Shown here piece by piece: positions 1 through 10,455 of a stretch of 27,885 nt of DNA. The stretch lies in contig JARBJD010000626.1 of assembly GCA_033064195.1 (NCBI GenBank), forward strand, positions 1-27,885, read 5' to 3'. The notes beneath the pieces are model-generated. The model was not told the DNA's origin, ran no database searches, and saw only the letters and a list, made by a program, of their open reading frames with translations. Every line of letters starts with the position of its first letter. Positions within the stretch are counted from its first letter, which is position 1. Source of the DNA: Blattamonas nauphoetae (lineage: Eukaryota; Preaxostyla; Oxymonadida). The position numbers and the translations under genes were made by a program.

Positions 1-942
1 CGAAGTGTCGGGATGGTATCAAGTCGACTGTTTTTTCATTTTCTCATTGATCCGTCGATTTCAACACACTTTTCAGAGGAGGAGAGAGAAACAAATGAAT
101 GTGAAGTGAAGATGGATTACATGAATACATTGGGACAGAATGGTCCTGCAAATACGTTCAATGTTCAAACCATCTGATCTGGTCTGTCTCTCGTCGACTT
201 GGACAAATCCTCTCTGTTGGGTTTGCAGTTGTCAATCCTTCTCAAAACATTTCAATACCATTAAAAGTTGATCAATGAGCGGAATAATCGATGTAAATTC
301 AAGATTCATTCAATGACTGTGCCGAATTCATGAAAGAAAAAGGAATGGGATTCCCATTCAGTATATTTGCATCATTTTCTAACATATCGAATCGCCCTCA
401 AACTCCAATAAATTTGATGAATCCGACAATTTTTAGAATAGCAACTGAAAAGTGAGATAAAAAAGTCAGATCATCACTCTCCGCAAAATATGCCACAATT
501 TTTTCTTCCTCACCAAGATATCCATTCATTTCATCCAGATTCTTCTTTTATGGATCATTTTAGATGTGATATCTTTTATGTTTAATAGTCAACATCGAAT
601 CATAGATACAAAAAAATAGACAAACTTGAAAGGGTCTGGTTTGTCTATTTCTCCTCTGAGTATAAATCAGTAATGTTTGAAATTCCATCATTTAATGTAT
701 AGGGCCTTGTTCACTCAATAGTGGTATAACTGCATTTTGGACTCTTCTGCACTTGGCTTGAAAACACAAAAGACATCCACCATCCAGGGCACGTTCCGAA
801 CCCATGCCGGAACAACTTCAATTACCTTCGTAGGGAGACACTCTAGAGCAGGAACTGAAAGTTTGGCACATCTCAGGATGTACTTGCAATATTTATGCAG
901 TTTCGTTTGAAAACCGTGTTTTCATCCAAAAATTTCACTCAT
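1..942. other. Left flank, no clear gene
   Basis: AT-rich sequence outside the Polinton. All long frames are interrupted and I see no RNA gene. The only protein-like stretch is the short minus-strand frame listed separately next to the Polinton end. The sequence just before 943 has no counterpart beyond the right TIR, which supports placing the element boundary there. Confidence 0.5.
715..921 (-). pseudogene. Possible coding remnant beside the Polinton
   Basis: A minus-strand frame stays open for about 68 codons and ends in TGA at 715-717. Its composition is protein-like, with mixed Cys, Trp and Pro residues and a run reading VPAWVRNVPWMVDVF. It has no ATG near its upstream end, which lies only ~20 bp from the Polinton. 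It could be the end of a host or transposon gene, or chance. I recognise no family. Confidence 0.2.
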
Positions 943-2305
943 CAGTAGTATAGTAGACGATTTGGGAACCAGATTGAAATAGTCGTTGAAATCAGAAACG
1001 AAAAGTCAATTCCGATTGACCATTTCTAAATCTTGTATTAAAAGGAATTTAGGACATTTCAATGATGCCAATATTTGACCTAAATTCCAAAATATGTCCA
1101 ATATTTCGACCTCATTTTAAGCGTCAATTTTGAAGCAACTTTGTCATAATCCAAAATGTTGTCACTTTTTCGATGTTTTTCACTTTTGAACTCGAACACA
1201 GTGAATCCAACTTGAGAACCACTTCGAAAAAATCGAAAAAATTCTAAAATGTCGGGGACGATGTGAGTCGTCGATCAAAACAATCCTGATGAAAATCGGT
1301 TGAGAATTCGTGGAGCTACGTACCGAACAGTGGTCGAAAAGTGACCAAAAGTCGATTTTCAGAACTTGCTTAAAACTGCTGCTATATGGCTCAAACACAC
1401 CTCAAACACCTTCTAAAATTACAAAATCGATTTCAGAAGGTGAAATTCGCGATAAAACACTTTTGGAATTTTTGGTTAGATCAAGGCCGGATCAGGATTT
1501 TTCTTGATCAACCCACATTCCATTTTCGAGTTTCTCCGATTTTTAAAAAATGTATGCGCTTTCAGCACTTCACTTTTTAGGATCACTTTTGCCTCCTATT
1601 TGCGTTTTACACTTCATTTCGCTCAGGTCGCCTTTTGGTGACACTTTTCAACCTCACTTTTCACGTCATCTTTCACCACTTTTTCGTCAGTTTTCGTTTT
1701 ACGTTAGATTTTTCAAAATCTTCACATTTGCGTCCTTCCGACGCTTTTCCTAGGTTCCCGATCACCTCACCTTCATAGTCCTCTTTTTTTGAACGCACCT
1801 TTTTGCACCACATTTTCACCAACTTTTCACTCATATCGATTTTTGCCCCGATTTTCTCACATCACATCTTCTTTCTCACCTTTCGAGGAGAGTACTGAAT
1901 TTTCGCGACACTTTTGACGACTAGTTTTTCATAATGTTGGTTTTATGTTTTTCCATCATACCGTTTGTCTAAGCTTAAACAACTTCAACACCTTTCATCT
2001 CTCATTTCACTTTCCACGTTTCACATTTCAGGTATTCAACTCTCCTCTTCATTCCCCTCATTTTACAACCCATTTTTCAGTCATTCACACTTCACGAGCA
2101 CATCACAATACTTCATTTTCGTCGACTTTTCTCTTAATTAGACCAAATGAAGGTGAATGAAGCTAAAATGAAGTGGGCAAGTATGATAGTGAATGGTGAA
2201 ATGGAAATAGTGAAAATGGTGGGAAAGTATTGAGTTTGATGAACATCTTCATCTAAATTTCACAAAACTAGAGTACTAAAATGTAAATGAAGTGAGAATG
2301 AAACG

Positions 2306-3700
2306 ATAAGGTGAAGTGACGTACCAGATCTCGCACGATCTTGATCCTTTGCGTTCCGTTGGTACACCACTTCACCTTATGAACGGGTTCGTCAAAATTT
2401 CACAAACAAAGAGAAAAAAGAGTGAGTGAAGTGAAAAGTAAACGATAAAACAAAATCTCGTACCAGATCTGAACGATCTTTGTTGTTCGCATTTCATTGG
2501 TACACCACTTCACTTTATGAACGCGTTCATCAAAATGTTTCTAATTAGAGTAAAATTGTGAAGTGAAACAATGTTAGCAACGATAAGGTGAAGTGACGTA
2601 CCAGATCTCTCCAATCATTGTTTTCTCACTTCGTTGGTACATCACTTCACCTTATGAACGCGTTCAACGAAATTTCAGAAAACAAGAGGAATTAAGAGTG
2701 AGTGAAGTGAAAACTAAAGATAAAACACATTCATGTACCAGATCTCACCGATCATTTCAGATTGAATCTCGTTGGTACACCACTTTGTTTTATGAAAATT
2801 AGAGCAAAATGTCAATAAAGAGATCAAAATTGTGAAGTGAAACAATGTTTGAAGTGATAAAACACATTCATGTACCAGATCTTACAGTTCGTTTTTATCT
2901 TGACGATCAAACATTTTAGTTCTGTGTTCCACTTTGTTTTGATCAAAAAGAGAATTGAAATCAAATAGTTGTGAAATGAAACGATAAGGTGAAGTGGTGT
3001 ACCTGATCTGGATGATCACTTCAGATCGCGTTTTGTTGGTACACCGTTGTGTTTTAGAAAAATGAAGAGCACAAATCGAAGAGTAGTGAAGTGTAAAAGG
3101 TGAAATGAAAGTTGAATGAAAGTAAAACAAAGTGGTGTACCAACGCATACAATTTTATCGATGAATCACGAAGTTTTTGAGCAAAGATGAGGATCAAAAT
3201 TTTGTTCACGTCATTTTAAATTTTAATTTTGTAAAAAGTGAGACAATGAAAAAACTGACAATGAAGTGAAAATGAGAGGATAAAGTGAAGTGTTGTACCA
3301 GAAAGAGAATGTCAAAAGTGAAGTGAAAATTCTGGTACGTCATTGTGTCTTATAAAGAGATAATACAAAAGAGAGCAAACCTGTTTCAAATATTCAGTGA
3401 ACAGCACTTTCTGGTCATAAGACGCAATAGTGTACCTGAGTTTGATGATCACACAGATCGAGTACATGAAGATGTTTTATGAAAGATGAATAAAAAGAAG
3501 AGAATACCTGTTTGGTAAATCACGAGAGACATACTTTTAAGCGATAAAACGCATCTGTGTACCTGATCTTCAGGTCCACTTTCGGTTTGATCGGCGTTGG
3601 TACATAAGTAAGTTTTAGGAAAGAATGAATTCAAAATGGAGCAAACCTGTTCAAAACAAGTCGGGAATGAAACCACCGTTCATAAAACAATGTGATGTAC
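2306..3700. repeat. Tandem hairpin array in left TIR
   Basis: About ten imperfect palindromes follow each other, the outer ones with a period near 137 bp (2306, 2445, 2583, 2720, 2857), the inner ones less regular (2983, 3280, 3413, 3541). The best pair is 2306-2380 and 2583-2655. There a left arm ATAAGGTGAAGTG-NN-GTACCA pairs with a right arm TGGTAC-NN-CACTTCACCTTAT across a ~30-nt loop holding GATC motifs. Spacers also repeat and often contain GAACGCGTTC or a close variant. Inner units are more diverged. The array is mirrored in the right TIR. Confidence 0.85.
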
Positions 3701-3947
3701 CTAAATGAGAGGAGAAGAAAAAAGTCGATGATCGAGAACAAGAATGAGATGTCAAAAAAGAAAAGAGAACAAATGAGAAAGTAGAAAGTGAAACACACCT
3801 AAATCAAACGGTAAAGAGTCGTCAGGAACGAGATGAAAGGATCATGTCCCATTGAAGTACTTTCTCCGATCAAACAAGACTGATCGAACCCATCGATGAC
3901 AGAATCGAAGTCTCGGAAGATCACAAATGATAAAATCACGAATGAAA

Positions 3948-3958
3948 TTTTATTTTTG
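3948..3958 (+). promoter_or_regulatory. T-rich start-proximal box
   Basis: TTTTATTTTTG lies about 20 nt before the ATG at 3979 and matches the box found before most genes of the element. It lies inside the TIR, so the right TIR has the same box before its copy of the gene. Confidence 0.5.
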
Positions 3959-3978
3959 AATTTTTTAATTTGTATTAA

Positions 3979-4191
3979 ATGAATCCAACTGCGATGTACA
4001 ACGAAAGACGTCGAGTATGTTCAGAACAAGCATTAATTGAATCAATGAAAGAAGAGAACTGTTCGCTAGTCTCTGAGTATGTCAGAAATAATGTGCCGGT
4101 GACGTATGTTCATGAGGGAATCAAAAATTTTAATTTAAATGAAAGAGCAAACGAAAATGAATCGACAAAAATACAATTCACAAATGATTGA
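3979..4191 (+). pseudogene. TIR-borne front part of the small repeat-domain gene
   Basis: The first ~47 residues are nearly identical to the protein encoded at 22669-23058 on the other strand, because this stretch lies in the TIR. Past the TIR edge at 4119 the frame runs briefly into unrelated sequence and overlaps the start of the S74 gene in another frame. It is best read as the duplicated front of the gene, left by the position of the TIR boundary. Only the right-hand copy encodes the full two-repeat protein. I do not expect this copy to make a functional product. Confidence 0.7.
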
Positions 4192-5011
4192 GAAAATGAT
4201 AGATCATAATCTCTCGACGACCAACGAGAATGCAGCAGTCATTCACTCACTACAGACGGAATTAGAAACGAATCAGGAAGCAGTCGACACACTTAAGAAG
4301 ACAACTGAAGCACAACAGACAGCGATATCCTCAATCCAAAAAGTGGTAAGCACAAACGGATCAATCAGTTGTTCAGCTGGAATAGCAACACCAGAAATTG
4401 GAGGATTGATCAACGTGAATGGAGCGAAGTGGAATATCTCAGAAGGATCACTTCCGAAGTATCCTGGAACATATCCGGCTTCAACATTTAAGTCTGGCAT
4501 TTCAATCTCACAATCGATTGCAGAAACTTCTGGAATTCAGTTCAATGGTGATGGCATTATTATGTGGTCTCCATGTGACACACCAGCATTGTATTACTAC
4601 GATGAGGACACTGGTTCAGGAGAATTTTCAATCTCACCAACAGGAAGTTTTTCTCAGCTTTCAGACAGAAGAGTCAAAAGGAATATTGTTCCATATCCCG
4701 ATGTTCTTGAACAACTGAATAAAGTGGAAATCGTGCAGTACCAATTCAACACATTCGACTCGAAGATCAACAAAGTGACAAAGCAAATGGACAATGAGAC
4801 AGATGAAGAACACTTGAAGAACTGCAAAGAGAAATGTGAATGCTTGAAGAAGGAAAGTGAGAAGAAACACATTGGTGTGATTGCACAACAGATCCAAGAG
4901 ATCTTTCCTGAAGTTGTGAATGATTCCAATCCAGATTGTCTTCAAGTTGATTATGCAGAACTCTCCTGTTTTTGTATCAAAGCCATTCAGGAATTATGTT
5001 CAATTGTCTGA
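4139..5011 (+). CDS. Fibre-like protein with peptidase S74 chaperone domain
   Basis: A 290-residue protein. Residues ~15-70 are Gln/Glu/Thr-rich and look like a trimeric coiled coil. Residues ~75-170 form a Gly/Ser-rich region suited to a beta-structured shaft. Residues ~173-290 match the S74 intramolecular chaperone: SDRRVKRNI with the Ser175/Lys180 pair, then IGVIAQQIQEIFPEVV and VDYAEL. In phage tail spikes and related proteins this domain trimerises the fibre and then cuts itself off at the Ser-Lys site. Here it probably helps fold a capsid-surface fibre. The ATG at 4139 has a TTTTAATTTAA stretch just before it. The gene points inward from the TIR and faces the minus-strand unknown gene at 5061. 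The family call is firm; the fibre role is inferred. Confidence 0.85.
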   Translation: MKEQTKMNRQKYNSQMIEKMIDHNLSTTNENAAVIHSLQTELETNQEAVDTLKKTTEAQQTAISSIQKVVSTNGSISCSAGIATPEIGGLINVNGAKWNISEGSLPKYPGTYPASTFKSGISISQSIAETSGIQFNGDGIIMWSPCDTPALYYYDEDTGSGEFSISPTGSFSQLSDRRVKRNIVPYPDVLEQLNKVEIVQYQFNTFDSKINKVTKQMDNETDEEHLKNCKEKCECLKKESEKKHIGVIAQQIQEIFPEVVNDSNPDCLQVDYAELSCFCIKAIQELCSIV

Positions 5012-5060
5012 CAACAACAGACGGTCATCAATGAACTAATCCAAAAATATAACTCACTGA

Positions 5061-5471
5061 TCAATACTCCAACATGAGATCAACAAGGAATTCATAGTAC
5101 TCTTTGGTTATTTTTCCATTGATTGTTTCCGTTGTTTCCATCTCAATTGATTCACCAGAACTGTCTTTGAACCAGATCTTCACTATTGATTGTCGAGTAC
5201 TTAATTCCCACTTCTTTCGCTTCGCAATCTGTTCGTTGCAGAAAGCAACAAATGAATCATTGTGTGCATCAGTTTGAATCCAATTTCCGTGGATTGTAAT
5301 GTGCTGTGGAATATCTTTTGAAATGACTGTCGATGCATCACTAATCTCTTCCTTCACATGAATGAGTTTGCAGTCGAGGAAGTAGATGTATTTTTGTTTT
5401 CTTGAATTGGTAAAATCAGGAGGGAGTTGAGCAGTTTGAGAATTCTGAATTGAGAAATAACGTTTGACCAT
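5061..5471 (-). CDS. Unknown Polinton protein, 136 aa
   Basis: An open frame starting MVKRYFSIQ, with a T-rich box 12-25 nt before the ATG. The protein has mixed charge, no signal peptide and no clear membrane segment. The N-terminal half has beta-like stretches (YIYFLDCKLIHV, HITIHGNWI) and the C-terminus is acidic and aromatic. It lies tail-to-tail with the S74 fibre gene and just downstream of the second MCP-like gene, so a virion or fibre-attachment role is possible. I recognise no family. Confidence 0.7.
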   Translation of the reverse strand: MVKRYFSIQNSQTAQLPPDFTNSRKQKYIYFLDCKLIHVKEEISDASTVISKDIPQHITIHGNWIQTDAHNDSFVAFCNEQIAKRKKWELSTRQSIVKIWFKDSSGESIEMETTETINGKITKEYYEFLVDLMLEY

Positions 5472-5482
5472 TTGTGTTTTCT

Positions 5483-5496
5483 ACAAAAATAAAATA
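5483..5496 (-). promoter_or_regulatory. T-rich start-proximal box
   Basis: Minus-strand sequence ATATTTTATTTTTG lies 12-25 nt before the ATG of the 136-aa gene and matches the element-wide box. Confidence 0.5.
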
Positions 5497-5509
5497 TCTC
5501 ATTTGATTC

Positions 5510-7139
5510 TTAATATCCTCTCTTCACTTCTTCATAGGCTTCTTGGAGTCGACGATCAATGACATATCGCACTCGTGGTTGTCCATTCTCAATCCAGAAC
5601 AGCCAATATGTAGCTTGATGTAATGCTAATCTCGGTGGAGGAGGTCCATCAGGAGTTGATGTGAAATATGGATCAGGTTCACCTTGTTTGATTGGGGTTC
5701 CTCTGAAGACAATGTTCACTGATTCTGCTGTCGATATACCTTCTTCTCCACCAGCGATTTCACTTCGATCTGTTGGAACCATAAATGTGAACGAAGTTGC
5801 ATCCGTTGATGGTCTCAGTTTTCTGCTCTCCTTTCCACCATAGACGTAGTTGCGAGGTTCACAAATGGAATTCTCAAACTCTTGTGTTGCCGAACAGCCA
5901 ATGAAATCACCATTCACCATCATCATTTGATAGAACTCTGGTGAGTTTGTTGACATTGGGAAATTGGGATAGTTATTTCCTAGCATTTCGAAGTGACCAA
6001 CATATTGAGGATTTCTGAAGACTGTACATTCATTTGGTCGATCGGGGAATAAGCACATAAGATTCATGAGATTGTTGAGTTTGATACTAATGTTTGATCT
6101 CACTCCCATTGCATTTGCAGATGATTGAAATGATTGTGTGTCAATTCTTTCTGCTTTCAAGACGTACAATGTCTTTGAATACGTGTTGAAGAGGGATTGC
6201 TTCGTTGCATCAGTGGTTTGATATCCGTAGCAAATCGAAGTGACCTTGTCTACAGATGAATTCAGAACCGTGGAAGTGGTTGATTTAACTGTAGTATGCA
6301 CAATTCCAGTACTTGGATCTGGATCTGAATATGTATAATATTGATAAAATGGATTTCCAATTTGTGTGAATTCCTGAGTCACATTTGAGAATTCTCCATC
6401 TTGTAATAGTGCGTGATGAGATTTGTGAGTAGTATATTTTCCTGTTGGATCTTTCTCCACGTATCGTTCAAGTCCTTTTCGAATGACTGTGGGTACTCGA
6501 ATCGGACAGTACACAAGTGAATCAGTTGTCAAATGAAATCTCAAACGTAAATTGCCAAAGATGGAATTTGGATACTGATCAAAAGTACTCAGTGGAAGTT
6601 AATTCACAAACGGAATAACCAGAGGAATTGTAATTGGGAACACTGTTTCAGTATTTGGAGTTGGAGAAAAGTAGCATCCACAAACACTTGGATCCATTCT
6701 CTGAACATTTTCAAAAAGACTGTAGCAATGCTTCATGTTGTTTTTCTCTTCAAATGACTTGAATGTATGATACAGAAATGATTCGTGAACATGATTATTC
6801 TGGAGTGTATTGTCAATGATGTTTCCTTTACTGTCGACGAGTCTCATATCTCGAATTGCATCTGATGATGACATATATCCGTAGAACATTGCATACAGGT
6901 TAGGGTAGTAGTTTCTGTCTGTCGTCGGTTGCTCATACGGAACAGTGATCGTTAGATCTATTCGTAAATGACTCTTCGCAAACTCAGTCACATCATGACC
7001 ATCATAACACAGTGGAACTTCAATCTCATCTCCGATTCTGCAAGGCATAGGTGGATTCGTTGGATGCACTTCTTGGATGGAATAAATGTGTGGCTCTGAA
7101 TCCCATTGTTTTGGCAAGTATGATTGGACTTCGATTTGC
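5510..7139 (-). pseudogene. Second MCP-like capsid gene, broken
   Basis: This is a paralogue of the 619-aa MCP at 10846-12705. Shared landmarks in the same order include FTQIGNPF versus FVQIGQSF, and a similar C-terminus: a proline-rich turn, then ATYWLFW...NGQPRVRY versus ATTWWVLRYSNGKPKVEY. The front region also has the jelly-roll pattern of alternating beta strands. The gene is broken, with about one internal interruption plus the hAT insertion at 7148-10743 in its 5' part. Its T-rich box lies beyond that insertion, at 10799-10814. Before decay it may have supplied a second capsomer type or a penton-like protein; that is inference. Confidence 0.8.
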
Positions 7140-7147
7140 TCAATTAA
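7140..7147 (+). repeat. hAT target-site duplication, left copy
   Basis: TCAATTAA directly precedes the CAGACCTTTGA end of the 3.6-kb insertion and is repeated exactly after its other end at 10744-10751. An 8-bp duplication is diagnostic for hAT transposons. Confidence 0.92.
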
Positions 7148-7427
7148 CAGACCTTTGATACATGAGATCAATCAAGCAGAAACTGAGATCGATCGATCTC
7201 AGTTCCGGTTTTTGGGACTGAGATCAATGACTTAATTAAGCGTATCTATATTTGTCTCAATGTTGCGTCAATTTGTTAAAATAAGAATCTAGAAAAAGCG
7301 AAATGGTTGTAGTGTGACAGAATGAACACTAAAAAGAGGGTAAAAAACGTATTCTCTCCTTTTCACACTCTTCTCGAAGTCGCATTCGTATCTTAGTCAT
7401 TCCGTCCATGCGATCGCCACGTGTTGC
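7148..7427. other. hAT left end, non-coding
   Basis: Terminal and subterminal transposon sequence. It holds CAGACCTTTGA, then an ACTGAGATCGATCGATCTCAG palindrome around 7182-7202, then GGGACTGAGATCA near 7217. No convincing coding frame. Confidence 0.7.
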
Positions 7428-7671
7428 TCATTCCACCTCTCGCTGTCCATCCATCAGACGGAGAAGGCGTCGATTCGGGAAGAATACGGGGAACAGCGTA
7501 CGGTCGATGCAACAACATAGAATCAGAGTGAGTGAGTCTAAGAAAGAATCGATCGTTCTTCCGACAGTTGGATCCAAATGAGAACGGAGGGCGTAACTGG
7601 ATCGGTTGATGTCTCTGGAATAAAAAGGATGGATCGTTCTGTCACAACTCCTGTTTGGTCTAAAACACTTT

Positions 7672-8842
7672 GTGCTGGATGAAGATCGGGATTTGGAGAT
7701 ACTCGTAATTCTCATCTTTCAGATGCAGCAGAGGGAGATAATCGTTGATCGAACTACTTTTCGACTCCTTCTCGTAGACACTTTGATAAGTCGGCGAATC
7801 AGAGGCGATCAGAACAATCTTTGGAAGATCCAAGTTTCGAGACCATTCGGGATGGCCTTCCACTTCGATCTGTTTGGATGGAGAACCATCATCCGACGAC
7901 ATCGTGCTCATCGACCAGCTCTTCTCCGTAGATAAATGGACCACTATTCGACATTGGCAACGATTCGAACTGAACACTCCCAACATGCAACCAATCTCCG
8001 AAGAAGCTCCCTCCTCCCTTCACAGCGACGTAATTCGAGGACATGGTTGCAGGGATGTTGATTGAGAGTGGGCCGACATATCCAGGATGAGTCAGGGTCA
8101 GTGAGGAAAAGCGAGACACGTCGAGAAACATTCAGCCACCGAGTTTGTCAGAACACTCGATCAGAGTCGGTTGAAGGTTGATGTCGCTATTTCGATCGAC
8201 TGAGAGGACGAAGATGGCGCCTCCTTTGCTCTCAACTGAACAGCGCAGGGTCAGCATGTCATCCACGTAGACATGTTGACACTTCTGCAGGAACGCGGCT
8301 CCGCCATTCCGAGCGTGGCAGTCGAAGAGATGCACTTGATACAACAGAACATCGGCATTTCCGGTGTTCACCACAGCACCGTCGCCAGTCTTTGTGATGT
8401 TCGCAACGACAGCAGAGCTTGAATAATCTTGGGTGGTGAGTTTGACAGATCGTCCACTGTCCTTGAGGAGAATGACGAGCGAACGAGAGGAGCAGAGTGG
8501 ATTCCTCCATCTGATGTGAAGGCACAAAGCGAAATTTCGACCACACCACCCGAACTGATATTGATGAGAAGCTCCGTGATTGAGGAATCGAGTTGGTGGA
8601 AGAAAAACCACAAAGAGAGAGGCTTCGTCAGACACGGTGAAGAGAGAGCTGGTTGTGTGAGAAGGACACACGAACGGCTGAAGAGACGACTGAAACTGGC
8701 CTTTCAGAGAGACTGCTTTTGCCTCAAAGGTGAATGGGGGGATGGTGACTTGAATATCCAGCTTCGACCTGATGCTGACTTCAAGCCAATCGCTTCGGGA
8801 GATCAAATTGCCTCCTCTTCTCGTCAAACAGCTCCCACTCAA
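7672..8842 (-). pseudogene. Captured host-like beta-helix surface protein fragment
   Basis: Minus-strand frames here show a repeat style typical of right-handed parallel beta-helix proteins: short beta strands separated by Asn/Gly turns, e.g. NGGAAFLQKC and SKGGAIFVLSV about 30 residues apart, then VAVKGGGSFFGD further on. The product continues across 8842-8132, 8131-7889 and 7986-7672 in changing frames. It is thus a decayed or intron-broken fragment rather than one open gene. Such repeats are abundant in surface proteins of gut metamonads, and possibly oxymonads. There is no visible signal peptide or membrane anchor in the fragment. It lies wholly inside the hAT element and is transcribed opposite to the window strand. 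Confidence 0.5.
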
Positions 8843-9645
8843 CTCGCCTTCTCACTTTCCGTTCTTCTTCGTTTCTCCATCTCTCCTCATCCACCCTCTC
8901 TTCTTTCATCCTCCCTCCAACCCACCTCGTCCCTTCCTTCCCTCCCAATCTCCTCACCGAATGACCAGTCGTTACATATATCCCATTTTGGGCTGTCGAC
9001 GATGCGAAGTGAGTCGGTTGGAGCAACATCGGAAGAGGCGACGCGGTGCTGACTTCGTTCCCACTCTGTACAAAGTTGTCATCCATCTCGTCGCCGTCTT
9101 CGATCTCGCTTTGGCCATTGCTTTTGTTGACTTGTCTCTCTTTGTCGGCCTCTCCAGGTCCGTCTTGTTCATCTTGGCTGTGTCGACTTGAGTTGTCCAA
9201 ATCGTTTTCTTGTTCCTCCAAGCGAGATGTCTCTCTTCTTTCATTTTGATCAGAATTCCGTGGTTTGAATATGATTGTGAGTGCGATTCAGATTTGTGTT
9301 GGGAAGGAGAAGGAGTGTGAAGTGCGGGTGAGAGTGGGGAGGGTGAGTCTGGGACAGCCAAGTGTTGTGAGTGAGGTGGTGTCAAGAGTGGAGAATGATG
9401 CGAATCCAACGAAATCGAGTCGGGTGATGTTTCTGTGTGCTCCAGATCGCTTCGATTTGTTCGTTCCAACCATCGCTCGTTCTCCATTTCCAACTTCACT
9501 CCAATCTCACGCTGTTCCGACAGTACGTCTGTTCCTTCCCATTCAGCGTCGTTTTCGGACAGGGAATGCACAAGACCGCCACTCAATCGCCCAAATTCCA
9601 GATCGCTCATCCGAAGCTGGTCCTGCGAAAAATGAGTGTGAATGC
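8781..9645 (-). pseudogene. Captured host-like acidic low-complexity coding fragment
   Basis: From ~9640 downward one frame reads QLRMSDLEFGRLSGGLVHSL, followed by a Ser/Pro/His-rich stretch. Near 9220 the coding-like signal moves to another frame, rich in Asp/Glu/Gln (QDEQDGPGEADKERQ, EIEDGDEMDDN). The switch suggests a frameshift or a spliced junction. A pyrimidine tract ending TTTTTCGCAG just upstream of the QLRMSD stretch could be a splice acceptor. The fragment is hydrophilic, with no recognised domain, and may be a disordered regulatory or cytoplasmic segment of the same captured gene as its neighbours. Confidence 0.4.
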
Positions 9646-9759
9646 AAAATGAAAAGAGACAAATTGAAGGTAAAAAAACGATGAAAAGTCGAGAGAGACC
9701 GAATAGGGTCAATAGAAGACAAGAAGGTTAGCAACACAAACTTGGATCAGATCCTCACT

Positions 9760-10455
9760 CTAAATGTCCTGCTTGTCACGAAAACGAGTGTCGTTTGCAC
9801 TCTCTCCGTATTCTGAGATGTTTTCTTCGTCAATTTGTCCGATATCACCACTTTTGGGACCATCCCGTTGTGACAGTTCTTCGCTCATCTTCGACACCCG
9901 TCTTCGGCTCGGCATGTCATGGAGCGTCACTTGCTGGACATGTGGAGACAGATCCACTGCACATCCCAAATGCTGCCTGCTGTGGGTATGGTAGAGCAGA
10001 ATCATCAACGAAAAGAAAGAAGAGCGAGGACTGTTGGAAACGATAAATGAAATGTGCGATTGTTCAGAAAAGGAGAGCACACAGTCAGTCAGGAGGGTCT
10101 GTAGAGACTGGTTCTTCAGTGTGAACACTTTCCGGACCTTGAACAGAAGCGACGCGGAGACAGTGTGGAGCGACAGATACGAGTCGTGGAAGGGAGCAGA
10201 CACCAGATTCGGAAGGTCGAACACCAAATTGAGCCACTGCACACAAGAGTCAGAGAGTGACATCCAGGTAGGCCAGAGATTTCGTTTCCAGACTTGGACG
10301 AAGGGAGAATTTGAAAGATAAGGAAATAAAAGGAAATGAAAAAGAGAAAATGGAATAAGAATGTTGAAATATAGTAGAAAAAGGATATAATGAAAAGAAA
10401 TCTTGAAGACTAATAAACAATTGAACAACGAATGTAAACCTGCAGAATAAATCAT
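9760..10455 (-). pseudogene. Captured host-like ORF, unknown
   Basis: An open minus-strand frame of up to 231 codons. The first ~50 residues come from AT-rich DNA and are very hydrophobic, so they may be non-coding upstream sequence read by chance. From about residue 52 (VQVWKRNLW) on, the composition is that of an ordinary soluble protein, ending in an acidic tail (DIGQIDEENISEYGE). I recognise no family. It is the first of three consecutive minus-strand coding-like blocks in the hAT element, and all three may be parts of one captured cellular gene. Confidence 0.4.

Larger units (their letters stand above)
943..4119 (+). repeat. Polinton left terminal inverted repeat
   Basis: This ~3.18-kb stretch matches the reverse complement of 22918-26622. 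The match starts at the AGTAGTATAGTAGACG end and stops after the shared GTTCATGAGGGA at 4108-4119. The outer ~1.3 kb is unique AT-rich DNA and the inner part is an array of hairpins. The innermost ~140 bp is coding: it holds the start of the small repeat-domain gene. Frames inside the outer and middle parts are not convincing genes. In Polintons the TIRs are thought to carry the protein-primed replication origins and the integrase ends. Confidence 0.93.

Noticed and set aside
937-942. 6-bp Polinton target duplication
   Set aside because: ACTCAT (or bases shifted by 1-2) does not recur after 26622 or after 27396.
1180-2160. Several 60-70-codon frames in the outer left TIR
   Set aside because: Phe/Ser/His-rich products of T-rich DNA, not kept as the same frames in the right TIR.
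2882-3148. 88-codon frame in the left TIR, with a matching frame at 24411-24689
   Set aside because: It reads straight through the hairpin repeats, has repeat-derived residues (RWYTTLF, RYTTSPY), no T-rich box, and exists in both TIRs simply because the DNA does.
2306-3700. CRISPR-like array
   Set aside because: Repeats are long palindromic units with repeated spacers, lie in inverted copies at both ends of a eukaryotic element, and have no cas genes nearby.
8429-9249. Plus-strand frames antisense to the captured host-like region
   Set aside because: Low-complexity Pro/Ser/Leu products; the minus strand shows better protein patterns (beta-helix repeats, acidic segment).
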